From positions 73,830 through 137,829 of the forward strand of contig BCKL01000008.1 of the NCBI GenBank assembly GCA_001600635.1: DNA of 64,000 nt, in the 5' to 3' direction. Below the pieces are notes generated by a model, which was not told the DNA's origin, made no database searches, and saw nothing but the letters and a program-made list of their open reading frames with translations. Shown piece by piece: positions 11,001 through 23,181 of this stretch (the first letter of the stretch is position 1; the number at the start of each line of letters is the position of its first letter). Position numbers and translations under genes: made by a program. Source of the DNA: Leucosporidium creatinivorum. Taxonomy: Eukaryota; Basidiomycota; Microbotryomycetes; Leucosporidiales; Leucosporidiaceae.

Positions 11001-13549
11001 GTCGCACGAGCGGCTGAGGCCGTTCCTCTGCGAGGCTTTCGCCGAGCGTGATCAGCGGAGGGGCGAGAAGATGGTCGAGCTGCGAGGGCAGTACAAGGCG
11101 CTCAACGAGGATTGGAAGGCCCATTGTCGTCGACTCGACCGCATCAAGGATCGCATCCATCGTCGAACGCAACCCGCCACCGTCCCCGTCACCCCTTCCA
11201 TCGACGGCGTCGGCCTCCCCTTCTATCCCGAGCCGACCACTCCTGGCCCAGCACCCATCGTCACTGGCCGCACCAACCGCCGCAACAACGCCAACAACGC
11301 TTTCGGCTTTGGCGACGCCGTTCGCTCCGAAGCCGAGTTTCTCGAGATTCTCGCCAGCCTCGAGACGGCCGATATGCGCGATCCCAACCTTCGTGCTTCG
11401 AGGACCGCTGCCGTCGTCCCCGACATGATCATCGACGATACGGAGCGGCGCGACCTCCACGCCTTGGACGACGAGCGCCGACTGGTCGAGGATCCCGAGG
11501 ACTTCTTTGGCATCCAGCAGCCGCTGGACCTCTGGACCGAGGACGAGGTGCAGATCTTCTGCAAGCGCTTCTCGCAGCATCCGAAGCAGTTTGGCAAGAT
11601 CTCAGCCGAGCTGCCGGACAAGTCGACGGCGCAATGCGTCCTCTTCTACTACAGGATGAAGACGACGATCGATTTCCGCTCGCTTTCGGATCGCAGAGGC
11701 CGCGACGGCAGGAGGAGGAACAAGACGAGGAAGCGTGGAGCGGCCGACGACGCCAAGGGAGGCAAGAAGGGCTCGTCGCTACTCGCCAACCTCAAACGAG
11801 TCCGCGCCGACGATCGCGACGAGGACGAGGATTCGCCACCTCCTTCCCCTCAATCCTCGCGTCGCGCTCTCGAATCGCCCTCCGTCTTCCAGCCACCGGG
11901 CTCGACCAACCGACCTGGCCCTCCTCCCTCCGCCACTCCCCTCGACGAGATCCAAGAGGAAGGCGCCGACTTCCCCTTCCACCAACGCCCCGTCACCACT
12001 CCCTCCGCTTCCAACAAGTCCGCCAAGGGAGCTCGCACGCCCAAGCTTCGCGATGCTGCTCTCCTCCCCTCGGACGGCATGCTCGAGGCGGCCGAAGCGC
12101 TCGGCGCACTCGCCGGCTTTGGCGAGGGCGAGGAGTCGACCTCGATGGTGCTGGATGAGAAAGGGATTAAGAGGAAGGAGGAGGGTGGTGCAGGGGGAGG
12201 AGGCAAGGCAGCTGCTTCGAGGCGCAAGACGGCGAGCTCGTACTGGTCGGTCGCCGAGAGGAACGAGTTTGTGAGGCTGCTAGGCGTGCATGGGAGGGAC
12301 TGGACGAGATTGGCAGCGGGATTGGAGAACAAGACGGCGGTGCAGTGTCGAAACGTGAGTGCTCCCTTGCTTTTCTTTCTCGACCGAGCGGCTCGTTGAC
12401 CCTCATCTCTCAATCATCCAGTGGTTCCAAAACCGTACGCCTCGGTTCTCATCTCGCTCTGCTCGTACTCAGGCTGACTCCTCTTCTATCAACAGACTCG
12501 AAAAAGCTCAATCTCGACGAAGTCGCAGACCGCGCAGGCGGCAACTTTGACGACGGCGAGGAAACGGGCGGTTCGGCTCGTGATACCCCTGCAGCCGAGT
12601 ACATCGTACGTTCTGCGCGCTTTAAACCGTAGCTGTGCCTCGCTGACCCTTCTGCTATCAACAGGCTCCACTCGGCGTTCCCCTCAGCGAGTCATTCGGC
12701 CCCAACGGCGTCGCCCTTCCTCGCGCCGGCTTCTTCCTCCCCGAGAACCCTCGGGTCGACCTCCCAGCCATCGACGACAAGGTCGCCAAAGCCGGCATGC
12801 AGATCCGCAACCTGCTCAACGAGGATACGCCCGACGAGGAGGTCAACACGCCCGCTCGCGACGACTGGTTCGGCGCTGGCAATGGCGATACGGGCAGCGT
12901 GACGACCGAGGACGAGAGCGATGCTCCCAAGCCCAGGTCTCCACCCCAGCACTCCCATCAGCACTATCCTCAGCACCGTCTCGAGGAGCCTCACGTGCCG
13001 AGGAAGCCGGTCGACCCCTTCGCCGCCTTCGAGACGACCACTCGTCGCTACTCGGATGGGACCTACGAGGCGCCCTCCTCCGCTCATTCGCACTACCGCC
13101 ACCCCGCTGCACCGACGCACTTCTCGACGACGCACTTCTCCCCTCACTCGCCTCAGTCGGATCGTCGCTACGACGCGTTGCGGCAGCCGATGCCCATCCC
13201 GCTTTCCAACGCCTGGCGGTCGCCTGTGCAAGGATCTCCCTCCTCCTTTCCACCTCCCTACGGCCACTCTTCACACTCATCCTCCGCCTCCACGCCGGGC
13301 GAGTTCTTTCGCCGCTCGCTCGACCCGAGCGATCGCACCCCCTTCGGCTCGCATCTCACCCCGCCCAGCCGACCGTCTACCGCTCCTCTCCCTCCCGGCG
13401 ACTACTTCAATCAAAAGCCTTACGAGCGAACAGATCGGCCCTACGTCCGCACAGCGGCGTTCCCACCGCCGCCGCCCTCAACTTCCACCTCGGCCTTTCC
13501 TCACCACCCGCACGCTCCTCCTCCTTCCTCACATCAGCCGTGGCGATAG
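8028..13549 (+). CDS. SNT1: Large two-SANT-domain corepressor of the Snt1/NCoR type
   Basis: Exons 8028-8122, 8289-12354, 12422-12434, 12496-12605 and 12665-13549 give 1722 residues. The N-terminal third is low complexity: an RD-dipeptide run, RS dipeptides and long Pro/Glu-rich stretches. A helical segment (about residues 860-960) precedes SANT1 near 1113 (LWTEDEVQIFCKRFSQHPKQ, ending in FYYRMK). SANT2 starts near 1350 (SYWSVAERNEFVRLLGVHG) and is split by a 13-nt exon that supplies the WFQN motif. This pair is the hallmark of Snt1/NCoR/SMRT proteins; in yeast Snt1 belongs to the Set3 histone deacetylase complex. The tail is Pro/His/Ser-rich. The start ATG is the first one downstream of the divergent promoter and lies in an arginine-rich short exon; the join to exon 2 keeps phase. 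Confidence 0.8.
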
Positions 13550-13828
13550 GCTCTGTATCTAGCAGAACATTCCCCCGCAGTTTAGGTTACCCCCACTCTT
13601 TTCTTTTGTACCCCTTTACCCCCTCAGCTTTTTGATGTTCATGTAAAAAGACTGAAGTGCGCCGAACGCTGAGCATCGCAGATTGAGAAAGAGCCAGCCG
13701 ACTAGATGGCACAGAGGGGTTCGATTGCCTGAGCTCCCTACTCAACAACATAATGATACACCGCGGACTAGACTTCGTTTACTCGCCCTCCTCCCTCGCC
13801 CTCCTTCCATCGAGTCGCTCCCAGCTGA

Positions 13829-15457
13829 TCACACCTGCTCGCTAGCATCGGTAGTCGGGTGATCCCAGCGATGCCATAGATGCGCTTTCACCCTACTCGC
13901 CTGCTCGGGCTTCTTCACCGCCTCGGTCTTCTCCCCCTTTGCAGCCTCGGCGCTCTCATCCACCGTGTCGAGCGACATGACTCGCTCGACGCGCTGCGAT
14001 ACGTCGACGGTGCAAGCAATCCCGTCCTTGGTAGGTTCGGGTGCGGTGGAGTCCCGACGAGTGAAGGTGGAAGCCCAGCTGCCCATCTGCGACGGTGAAA
14101 AGGTCAGCGCCGAGCCTCGGAGCAGGAGACGACGACGCAGTGAGCGCCTTACTCGAGATCGATAGCCGCCAAACTGCTCGTTCGCGGATTGAGTAGGCGA
14201 GAAGATGGAGGACTTGAAGTTGGAGGCGCCCTCGCCTTCTCCAGTCGCCGTTTTAGCCTGTTCGGCGATTCGGTCGCGAGCGTTCACTACGAGGATGGAG
14301 TGGGTCAGCTGAGGCTTATGAGAGAGAGCACAGCTATAGTGCGAGAACTCACAAGTGTAGAGGACCGAGAAGACGTAGAGTGCCGGTAGGATCACCTGGA
14401 GCCCAATGAACTCGCCGGTATGAGGATGGCGGTCCTGAGTGATGGCTGTAGCGAAGGCGATTGATGCGGTGGGGAAGCAGGATTGCATGGCTAGTCGAGT
14501 GAGACTTCGGAGCACCGAATCCAGCCTGTGAAGCGTACAGAGCGTTAGTTGCCAGTCGAGACCATCGGAGAAGAGCAGCGCCGAGCTGGAGGACTTGGAC
14601 ACACCTGGCGCTCATCGCGGTCTTGGTCTGTCGCAGGGCGTAGAAGACGAATGCAGCGCACAGGTATATCTGTGTCGCCATAGACGTCCAAGCCCACGCT
14701 CTGAGGTAAACGTCTCCCTGGAACGAAGGGTCGCGCACGTTGCGAACTTGAACTGTGGAGGAACAGGGAGTGCTAAAGTCAGCAGAGATACGCAAGTGGG
14801 CTCTTTTTCACCTTCACGTACTCCGAAGGATAGCGTAGGCGAGCTGCAGCGCCGTCGAAGCCAAAGCGAGGACAAGTCCGAGAATTGTCGCGGGTAGGGC
14901 CTTCTGCGAGACCTGCAGACGGGAGGTAAAGTCAGCCATGCCAAAAGCTGGCTATATGGGAGTACATACCACGTAGACGCGGTGCACCAGCCACAGCTGG
15001 CAAAGCGCGAGAGTAATGCAGGCGAGGAGGACTCCGGCGGCCGTCGAGTCGAGGAGGTAGGGAGAGCCAGGTGTACCCCATGCGGTGATATACTGCAGTA
15101 GAGCAGTAGTCAGCTCCTCTCTTTGACCAATTGTGCCCCTCAATGGTGGGCAGCGCCGTCGTCTTGCCCCGCTTAGCTTCGGCGCCGAGATCAACTCACA
15201 GTTTGATAAGTAGTGGCCATGTCGCAGGCGGCCTTGATGAGTAGCGAAAGGTACACGAGGAGGACAAAGCTCTTGGTGTACCACGAGTCCTTCCTGAAGT
15301 ACTGGCGCACGTAGGTCGAGAGCTGGCAGGTCACGACGCCGAGCAGGATGAGAGAAACCTGTATTCCGACTTGCAGCGGCCCCTGCACGTTCTTGAAGGC
15401 CTGGATGCCGGCAGCCATAGCAGCAGCTTGCTCAGGCGACATTCCCGGCGCGGCCAT
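13829..15457 (-). CDS. DUF6534-like seven-helix fungal membrane protein
   Basis: Seven exons (15200-15457, 14970-15092, 14822-14912, 14605-14752, 14353-14525, 14153-14286, 13829-14086) encode 394 residues. Hydrophobic helices occur in order: GIQVSLILLGVVTCQ, SFVLLVYLSLLIK, AAGVLLACITLALCQLWLVH, ATILGLVLALASTALQLAYA, MATQIYLCAAFVFYALRQ, then a segment with LTRLAMQSCFPTASIAFA and a last helix VILPALYVFSVLYT, about seven in all. The order and the arginine-rich cytosolic loop before helix six resemble the basidiomycete DUF6534 family, whose function is unknown. The C-terminal 120 residues are soluble, charged and contain an Ala/Glu/Lys-rich segment. The first methionine is followed by a short N-terminus without a signal peptide. 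A receptor-like role is possible but not shown. Confidence 0.75.
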
Positions 15458-16485
15458 GTTGAGAGATGGAGAGTCGACGGAGACGAGTTCGGCGAGGTCG
15501 AAGTGGGGAGTCTGAGAGGGGGGGCGAAGACCAGAGAGGGAGGTGTTGGTACGGGATGCAGCGCGGGGGGTAGTTGCGCTGGCTAGGTGCAAGGAGGAAG
15601 AGGAAAGCGAGGAGCAACCTAAGCAGGAGACGCTCTCCAGCCCTCGCTGGCTTTAGAGAGCCAGCTCGTTCGGTGCCTTGCTCCTGCTGGGGAACCTTTC
15701 TGAAATACCAGCTCTTGGAGCACTTCTCGAACTGATGTAGAAGTCCGCTAGGCGTAGACCCCGCGCGTGGTCCTCCTCGACTTCTCCGTCGCCGGCTGAG
15801 CAAGGCAACGCCGTTCGCATGTGCGAGAGGTCGGGAGGGCCGAGAGTCGGGCTGTATTGAGTTATATAGCGGCGTGGTGCGCCCGTCGTCGAGAGCTGTA
15901 CTCAAATCATCGCTCACATCCGAGAGCAGTCCCAGCTCTCGTGTTGGGAGCGGAAGAAGAGGTGGAGAGCCAGCGCCGAGAAAGGAGAAGTACGCTCAGC
16001 GACCCTCGGACGGGGTGCAGGCGGCCAACGAAGGCGTCCTACGATTGTTTGCGCCTTTCGTGTCATACTTGACTCTTCTGCAGCTACATTGGACAGCAGC
16101 TGAGCGGGCGGCGAAGACTGCAACGGCTCGGCGATCGTGCTGGAAGAAGATGCTTGAACCAGTAGACGATGGAGAGGCGGTAGGTGAATGGGTGTATCTT
16201 AATAAGCTGTGCCAGCTCCTTGACACTTCTTCATAACCAGCGCAAGCCGCACAACGAGCGCATACAGTCGCCTATTCTGCATCCCGCCGACCAGGGTGAT
16301 CTGATGGCCCACAGGACGCTTTGGAGAGCATCAGAGGTGATATTGTAGCTATAGCGCACACTGACAGCTGTTTGTAGTCAAACAGAGTACAGCACAAGGA
16401 AGTCGAAGGAAGCACCTCATCGCTCTCGCCGTCAAGGACGTCAAGGTTGGCTTTCTGCGCTCATCTCGCATCTCATTATCTCAAC
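15458..16485. other. Intergenic region between divergent DUF6534 gene and HOM6
   Basis: This kilobase should contain both promoters and the 5' untranslated exon of HOM6, whose last base supplies the A of its start codon. Open frames on both strands here have no recognisable domain. Confidence 0.45.
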
Positions 16486-18030
16486 AGTAAGTGCCAGAGA
16501 GCTCTAACCAGTGACTCTGGATAGTTGGACAGCTGCCTACACCGCTACAGCCGCGTCGAGCTGCTTGACTCGAGCTGACGCCTTCCGCTCGTTCGCTCGT
16601 GCAGTGTCTTGCGCCGTCGCTATCATCGGAGTCGGACTCGTAGGCAAGCAGGTCGTCAACCAGCTCACATCGCCTGCTCTCGGTCGCCTGTTCAACATCA
16701 TCTCCCTCTCCAACTCGAAGCACACCGTTTCCATCGCCCCCTCCGCGTCCAACGTCGACGGCGCGACCCTTCTCTCCCTTCTCCCCGCCTCTTCGGCCCC
16801 CCTTCCCACCTCGTCGACTCACCCTGGAGCTTCCTACTCGCCTGCCAACCCCGCCGAACTCATCAAGAAGCTCGCCGCCGACTCGCGCGAGTCGAAGACC
16901 CACACCATCCTCGTCGACTGCACTTCGGACCTGTCCGTTACCGAGCTGTACCCTAGCGCCATCTCGTCAGGACTCTCGGTCGTCACCCCTAACAAGAAGG
17001 GCTTCTCCTCGAGCGATGCCCTCTGGCAACAGATCCTCGAAGCTCAGTCGGCGCCCGGCGCCGGGCTCGTCTACCTCGAGGCCACCGTCGGCGCTGGTCT
17101 CCCCATCATCTCTACCCTCCGCGACCTCGTCAAGACTGGAGATGAGGTCACCAAGGTCGAGGGAGTCCTGAGTGGAACCCTCTCGTACATCTTCAACGAG
17201 TTCTCGAAGCCCCGAGGAAGCGGAGCTGCTGGACCCAAGTTCAGCGAGATTGTCAAGATTGCCAAGGAGAACGGCTACACTGTGAGTGGTGTGCGAAAGC
17301 TTCTTCGGAGCCTCTCGCTGACCATACACTCGCCGCGGTTCAAAGGAACCCCACCCCGCCGACGACCTCTCGGGCTCGGACGTCGCTCGCAAGCTCACCA
17401 TCCTCTCCCGCATCATCTCCGCCAACCCCTCCGCCCTACCTGCTCTCCCCGCTTTCCCCGAAGGTTACGCTTCCCTCTCGACCGAGACCCTCATCCCCGC
17501 GGCGCTCGCCAACATCGCCAGCGGAGAGGAGTTTGTCACCAAGCTCGCCGACCACGATGCCGAGTTTGACAAGCTCCGTTCCGAGGCCGAGGCCGAGGAC
17601 AAGGTCCTTCGCTATGTCGGAGTCATCGACCGCAAGGCCGGCCTCGTCAAGTGCGCGCTGGAGAAGTGAGTTTCAATGCCTCGGCGGCTATCCTTCACCA
17701 CTGCGAAAGCTGACCTCCTTTCCTAAAGGTACCCCTCGTCTCACCCCTTCGCCTCGTCGCTGTCTGGATCCGACAACATCATCGCCTTCCACACTGCTCG
17801 CTACTCGCAGCGCCCTCTCATCGTCCAGGGAGCTGGAGCCGGAGCCGATGTCACCGCCATGGGTGTCGTTGCCGATGTCATTAAGGTAAGCAACCCTCCT
17901 CACGCCTTGCTAGGTTCTCCCAGCGCTTTAAGCAGGCTTCGTCGCCTCCCCTACTCGGTCTCGGCGCTCGTGCTGATCGCTTCCTTCTTTGCAGGTTGCC
18001 GAGAGGAACGGCGTTCGCGTTCATCTTTAA
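16486..18030 (+). CDS. HOM6: Homoserine dehydrogenase with spliced start codon
   Basis: The coding path is 16486, 16605-17281, 17346-17665, 17729-17885 and 17995-18030, giving 396 residues. The enzyme reduces aspartate semialdehyde to homoserine with NAD(P)H, the branch point to Thr and Met. The N-terminal Rossmann motif IIGVGLVGK is at residues 7-15. TPNKKGFSS, the [11 protein letters not shown] block, [11 protein letters not shown] and [11 protein letters not shown] with the expected catalytic Asp and Lys follow. There is no in-frame ATG in exon 2 before the Rossmann motif. A perfect donor GTAAGT at 16487 and an acceptor at 16604 join an A to TG, creating ATG directly before TCTTGCGCC; the intron also has the GCTGAC branch motif. 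Length matches fungal enzymes of about 360-400. There is no ACT domain, as in yeast Hom6. Confidence 0.92.
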
Positions 18031-18513
18031 TCTATAGATTATCAACAAAAGGTAGCGGTGCAGTGGAACGGCCGCACCTGTGAAGCCGTGTCCGCCTGCG
18101 AAGAACTCTCGGCGAAGGAGCAGCTCTGGGAACGAGCGAGGGGCTTTTCCGAGATCTCAAGAGTATTCCTAGATCCAAGCCACGCTCCATTGAGCTCCAA
18201 AGCGCTTCGTCTCGTCGGGCTCCATGCAAGCATATCTCAAGGGATGCGGAGTCTCAGGCGAGCAGGGGCTTTCCTTCGACCTCATCTCGGCGAACTCTCA
18301 GACAGCACCAGCCGGAGCAAAGCCGTAACAGCAAACGTCGACAGTAGCGACACACCTTCAGCTCTATCGCTTTGGCTCAGGGTGCTCTCGAAACGAACCT
18401 CCACTTCTCCTCCGCCGGTTCTCTTCGCCGCTCGCTGTTCCGGGCAAGCTCCGTCTCGACAGACAAAGCTACGCAGGTACTAGGAGGAGCTACCACTGCA
18501 CGTCGAGACCCCC
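18031..18513. other. Intergenic region HOM6 to SNF2 gene
   Basis: This gap of 483 bp holds the HOM6 3' UTR and the promoter of the next gene. An open frame at 18058-18483 has no recognisable domain and is not supported as coding. Confidence 0.4.
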
Positions 18514-21500
18514 ATGGATGACGAGGGACCTTTTGGAGCTCAAGCCCGCATGCCGACCGTCGCTATGAGCCTCAGTGCAGCGGGCGTCGACGAGGGAAGG
18601 GTCAAAAGCGGTGTGAGGAAGAGCAAGCCCGTACAGGAGCAATCGCAGGGGGAGGGCCACGAATATCAAGAGGAGGAGACCAGCTTCAGCGCTCGAGAGG
18701 TGAGGTCTCAGCTCGTTGGTCCCATCTGAACGCTCGCTAATTATTACTCGGCTGTACAGCGTACACTGCCGAGTCACATTCGCTTCAGCACTCCCCCGCC
18801 CGAAGCAGCCGCCTCCCTTCCGACTCCTCACCCTCAATCGCCGCTCGAAGGGCATCCAGATAACTCGTCCGAGCCTCTGCCTGCCGCTCGAGCGCCCTCA
18901 CCATCACCTCCCAATCCTCCTTCCACCACCCCCGACTTTCATGGCCTACCAACCCCCGCCACTCCCCTCAGCCCCGCCGAGGCCTCGGCGGCTCACTTCC
19001 CCCTTCCTCGGCCTCCTCCTTCTCCCAACAAGCCAACCCGCACACCCATTCCCCTCGATCGCCTCATTCCCGCTGGGACCATCCTCCTTAGCAAGCACTC
19101 GATCCCTGAGGGAGCTCTCGTAGAAGCGGCGGAGGATGGCTGGAAGCAGCTCGCCAGAGGAATACTCGAGCGCCAGCCTACCGTCGAGGAGGTCGCGACG
19201 GAGGAGACCGAGCCCGAACCTCCATCTCCGGTCAAAACCAAGGCCACAGGCAAGGGCAAGGGCAAGCGCAAGGCGACGGGAGGTCGAGCTTCGCCGGCGA
19301 AGAAGCGCAAGACCACTGACGCCTCGGAGGGCCTACTCGACACCGTCATCCATCTCCAGGACGCCTTGCTCCTTCGCGCCACCTTTACTGCCGCTCAAAA
19401 TGGTATCATCATCCTCCGCATCTACCTTGTCCCCGTCGAGCTGCCGGAGCGCGAGCAGGTCGACTTTGCGAGAGGCAGGAGGGCACGGCCGGCCGACTCG
19501 GTCGTAGTTGGGGTGTTGAGCGCTGTGCGGGTGGATCAAGGCGAGTGGAACGGCGTTGCGGGGCATGATGGGCAGCCGAGCGCGATGGAGGAGCAGGTGA
19601 GCCGCCGAGAGAAGATCACCGACGATGTCGAGCTGACCTCCAGACATCGCCCGAGCAGGACAAGCGCAGCATTCTCGAGCTCTATCGTGCTGTACCCTCC
19701 CCTCCCATCGACCCCAATTCGGTCGACTCGCTGGACAACGCTTCCCCTCTCGCTAAGGATCGTATCGCTGCCGCCCTCGAGAATGACCCTGCTGGCTTCC
19801 TCACGGAGTTGTACACCTACCAGAAGGTGCGTGGCTTCCGCTCTCGACGCAGCAGTAGAGCTCACTTTCGTTTCGTGCATCGCAGGCCTCCCTCGCCAAA
19901 ATGCTCCAACGCGAGCTCGCCCCAGACAGCGCTATCGACCCCTCCTTCATCCTTCGCACCAGTCCCATCGACTCGTCTCCATACTACGTCAGCTTTCGAG
20001 GCGACGTGAGGAGGGATCCGCCGCGCGAGATTGAGCCGAGGTCGGGCATCCTCGCCGAGGACATGGGCGCAGGCAAGACGTGCATCTGCCTCGCTCTCGT
20101 CTTGTCGACTTTGCGGGAGCTTCCTCACCTCGAAGACACCCCCACGTACCTCGACGGCTCATCCGACTCTCCCAAGCCGGTCCTCATGACCCATCTCTCT
20201 CGCAACTTCCCGTTCGACAAGGAGATGTGAGCTCGCTGGTTCTCTTCGGCTCGGTGTAAACTGACATCTTCTTCGGTACCAGGCAAGAGGAGAAGAGTCT
20301 ACGCCCTCGAGTGCTCCCGCCCATCCTCAAGGCCGAGGAGATGGACGCAATCGAGTGGGAGGAGTACGAGCGAGCTCTGGCGCGACAAGAAGCCGAAGAC
20401 GCTCGCTACGCTCGACCTCCCCTGCCCAGCCTTCGAGCCCTTATGATCGACTACGTTCGTACATCACCCATCCCCATCCACTACGCCAGCGACGACCCTC
20501 TTCTCGGCGGACTCGTTGAGCAGCTCGGCGACTGCAACCCCTACTACAACCTACGCGCGTCTCCCGCTCAGGTGACGAGTCGACAAGGTCGCCATGGAGG
20601 AGCGCAACCTTCGCAGATCATTGTCTCGACCGCCACTCTCATCGTCGTCCCCACCGACTTGGTGCGCCAGTGGAAGGATGAAGTCGCCAAGCATGTCGAG
20701 CAAGGCGCTCTCCGAGTCCTCATCCTTCGCACGAAGAAGGATGGGTTCGTCACAGCGCAGCAGCTGGCAGGCTACGACGTCGTCCTAATGAGCATCGCGC
20801 GCTTCGGCGATGCCGCCGGAGATCTTCACTCGCCCCTGCGCCGAGTCCACTGGAGGCGTCTCATGGTGGACGAAGGCCATACGCTATCCTCGGCAAACAG
20901 GACGAGGCTTCTGGCGGAGGAGGTGAGTTCTCGCTCAGCAGTCGCGCAATCCGCGCTGATCTCGCGCTTCTCATCCAGCTTCGAGCCGATTCGCGGTGGG
21001 CCATCTCGGGAACGCCCTCTACCAACCTGCGCTCTGCAACGGCGGAGAACGAAGGCGCTCTCTTCGCCCACGACTCGACGGTCGGCGGCAGCGAGGTGGA
21101 CTACGACCGAGTTGGCCAGCTCTTCTCCCGCTTCCTCCAACACCCGGCTTTCCCCAAGACCGAGAACTGGCGCCAGATCATCACCGATCCAATCCTCAAG
21201 CATGGTCGTGGAGCAGAGCGTCTCGGGCGTATCTTCAACAGCGCCATCGTTCGCAACTCGCCCGAGCGCGTCAAGGAAGCCTACCAACTACCACCGCTGA
21301 CTCGCTGCGTCGTCAACATCAATCTCGGAGAAACGGAGAGGAAGACTTACAACGCCCTCATTGCCGTATTCAAGACCAATTCGGTTCTCTCGCAGCGGAA
21401 GGACGTGAGCTCGCCGTCCAGCCCCTCCGGCGCCTCTCGCTGACTACCCTTTCACTTCACAGCAAGACTACCTCTTCGCGCCCCGCAACAAGAAGTATCT

Positions 21501-23027
21501 CGACGAGCTCACCGACAACTTGGCCGCGTCATCCTTCTTCTTCGCCTCCAACGGTTCGAACGGTATCCACGCCCGCCTACTCGGCGCCATCAAGTACGCG
21601 GAGGAGACGCTCGAGTCGGAGAAGAGCCCCAAGTGGAGCGAAGAGGATCGTCGAGGACTACGGAAAGCCCTGTCGGTGATGCAGGCGGCGCTCGACGACC
21701 CCGAGTGGGCTTCGGTCAACGGCTCCGTTTCGGTCAACCTCGACGTTTCCGGCCTCGACAACGAGCTCGTCAGCACGTTCGGCGGTTTGGCGGCGGACGA
21801 CAACGCGCGAGGACGTACGCTCGTACCCTTGGACGATCTCGTCACTCTTCGCGTCGACCTCAAGGAGTTGAGGAAGCCAGAGCTTGCCACCTGGAAGGAC
21901 GATGAGGATCTGAGGGAGGAGCTCATCACCTTCGAGGCCAAGCGTAAGCGCGAGGCTGCGATCCCACCCAAGAGCAAGGCCATCGCCGACACCGAGCCTA
22001 AGCCCATCAAGAAGAAGCGCAAGAAGGGAGAGGTCGAGGTCCTCCTCCCCCTCCCACCCGACTCGATCTTCCGCCAGATCGAGCTTGGGTCCTCCACTTC
22101 CGCCAAGCTCAACTGGGTCGTCAAGGCCGTGAGGGAGTACCCCAAGGACAAGTTCATCGTCTTCTGCTCGAGTCTGCCCGACCTCGTCTTCGCCAACCTG
22201 TCCGAGGCGTTCGACCTTCTCGGCATCCGCCACGCCATCTTTGCTAGCCATGGCAAGAACCGCGACCGTGGAGCGATTGCAGCTCGCTTCAACTCGACTA
22301 GTGCGCAAGAGTGCCAGGTCAGTCGACTCGGGAAGGTCTCTTTCGGTCGAGAGTTGACCTTCTCTGTCTCAACAGGTCATCCTCGTCGATGCTCGCCTCG
22401 GAGGTCGCGGCTTCTGCCTCACAGCAGCGTCCCGTGTCATCATGCTCGAGCCCATCTGGCAGCCTGGTGAGTCCTCGCCTCCCTCTCCCTCGCCTACAAG
22501 AGCTGACGACGTACATCGCAGATCTTGAGGTGCAGGCGGCGAAGCGAGCTCATCGTCTCGGCCAGACCAAGCCCGTCCATCTTTCGGTGCTCGTCGTCCC
22601 CGGAAGCTACGAGGATGCTTTGCTTAAGCGTCGAGCTGACCTTAACCCCATCGGTGAGTCGAGCCGACGATAGAGACGCTCGGCGATTCTGACCTGACCA
22701 TCCCTGCTCGCAGACTTTGCCAAAACGAAGCAACCTCAACGCGACTCGAAGCTCTCCGACCTTCTCCAGTCGGCGAGTTACCTCGAAGCGTCGACTCAGC
22801 CCATCGAAGCGCTCGAGAGGGTGCCGTTGATCAAGGACGACCTCGCCGCCGAACCTCCCTCGCCCGGCCAACTCCCGCTTCCACCTCTCCCGCCTCTCCC
22901 CGACCCCGCCTCGGCCGCCGTCGACCCTTTGAAGACTGAGAGGTCCGCTGCTGGACAGCTAGACGGCGAGGGGGAGCCGCTCAAGAAGAAGAAGAAGAAG
23001 TCGGTCAAGTTCGCCTTTGCCGAGTAG
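18514..23027 (+). CDS. SNF2-family DNA-dependent ATPase (divergent fungal type)
   Basis: Ten exons (18514-18699, 18760-19596, 19644-19826, 19886-20226, 20283-20922, 20979-21404, 21463-22317, 22376-22466, 22522-22653, 22714-23027) give 1334 residues. A disordered Pro/Lys-rich N-terminus precedes the helicase core. Motif I is GILAEDMGAGKT (about 456-467), motif Ia TLIVVPTDLVRQW, motif II VDEGH with the Asp near 715, motif III ISGTPSTNL. In the second lobe are KFIVFCSSLPDL, DARLGGRGFCLTAASRVI and motif VI RAHRLGQT near 1195. About 230 residues with a Lys-rich patch lie between the lobes. I see no RING, HIRAN, bromo- or chromodomain, so it is not a clear Rad5, Rad16 or Snf2 orthologue. It should translocate on DNA and remodel chromatin or strip proteins; the exact subfamily is open. 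The tail ends in poly-Lys and SVKFAFAE. Confidence 0.8.
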
Positions 23028-23181
23028 CCCTGCGAGCTTGCGTAGTCCCTTCGTTCTCTTCTTGCCTTTGCCGTGTAACTCGCTTGCTTGAGGTATGATG
23101 AGGGTTGCGTTACATCCACAAAAGATTGAATCTGAACGAGAGCTAAACATGCACAAGTGTCCCTTCTCCCGTCGACCGCGC

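Noticed and set aside
10537-11580. Antisense open frame of 347 codons inside SNT1
   Set aside because: It mirrors the Pro/Glu-rich and SANT1-coding part of SNT1 in a GC-rich genome; no domain, no splice structure, and the sense strand has clear SANT motifs.
12547-13635. Plus-strand 362-codon frame overlapping the SNT1 3' end
   Set aside because: It is a shifted frame of the SNT1 last exons, Ser/Arg/Pro-rich, and the in-phase SNT1 chain explains this DNA.
13690-13740. Possible tRNA B-box (GGGGTTCGATTGCC)
   Set aside because: No matching A-box, acceptor stem or anticodon arm could be folded around it.
20311-21300. Continuous 329-codon frame ending near 21300 as a separate gene
   Set aside because: Its first part is SNF2 exon 5 and the rest runs through an intron into a wrong frame; splicing at 20922/20979 restores the helicase motifs.
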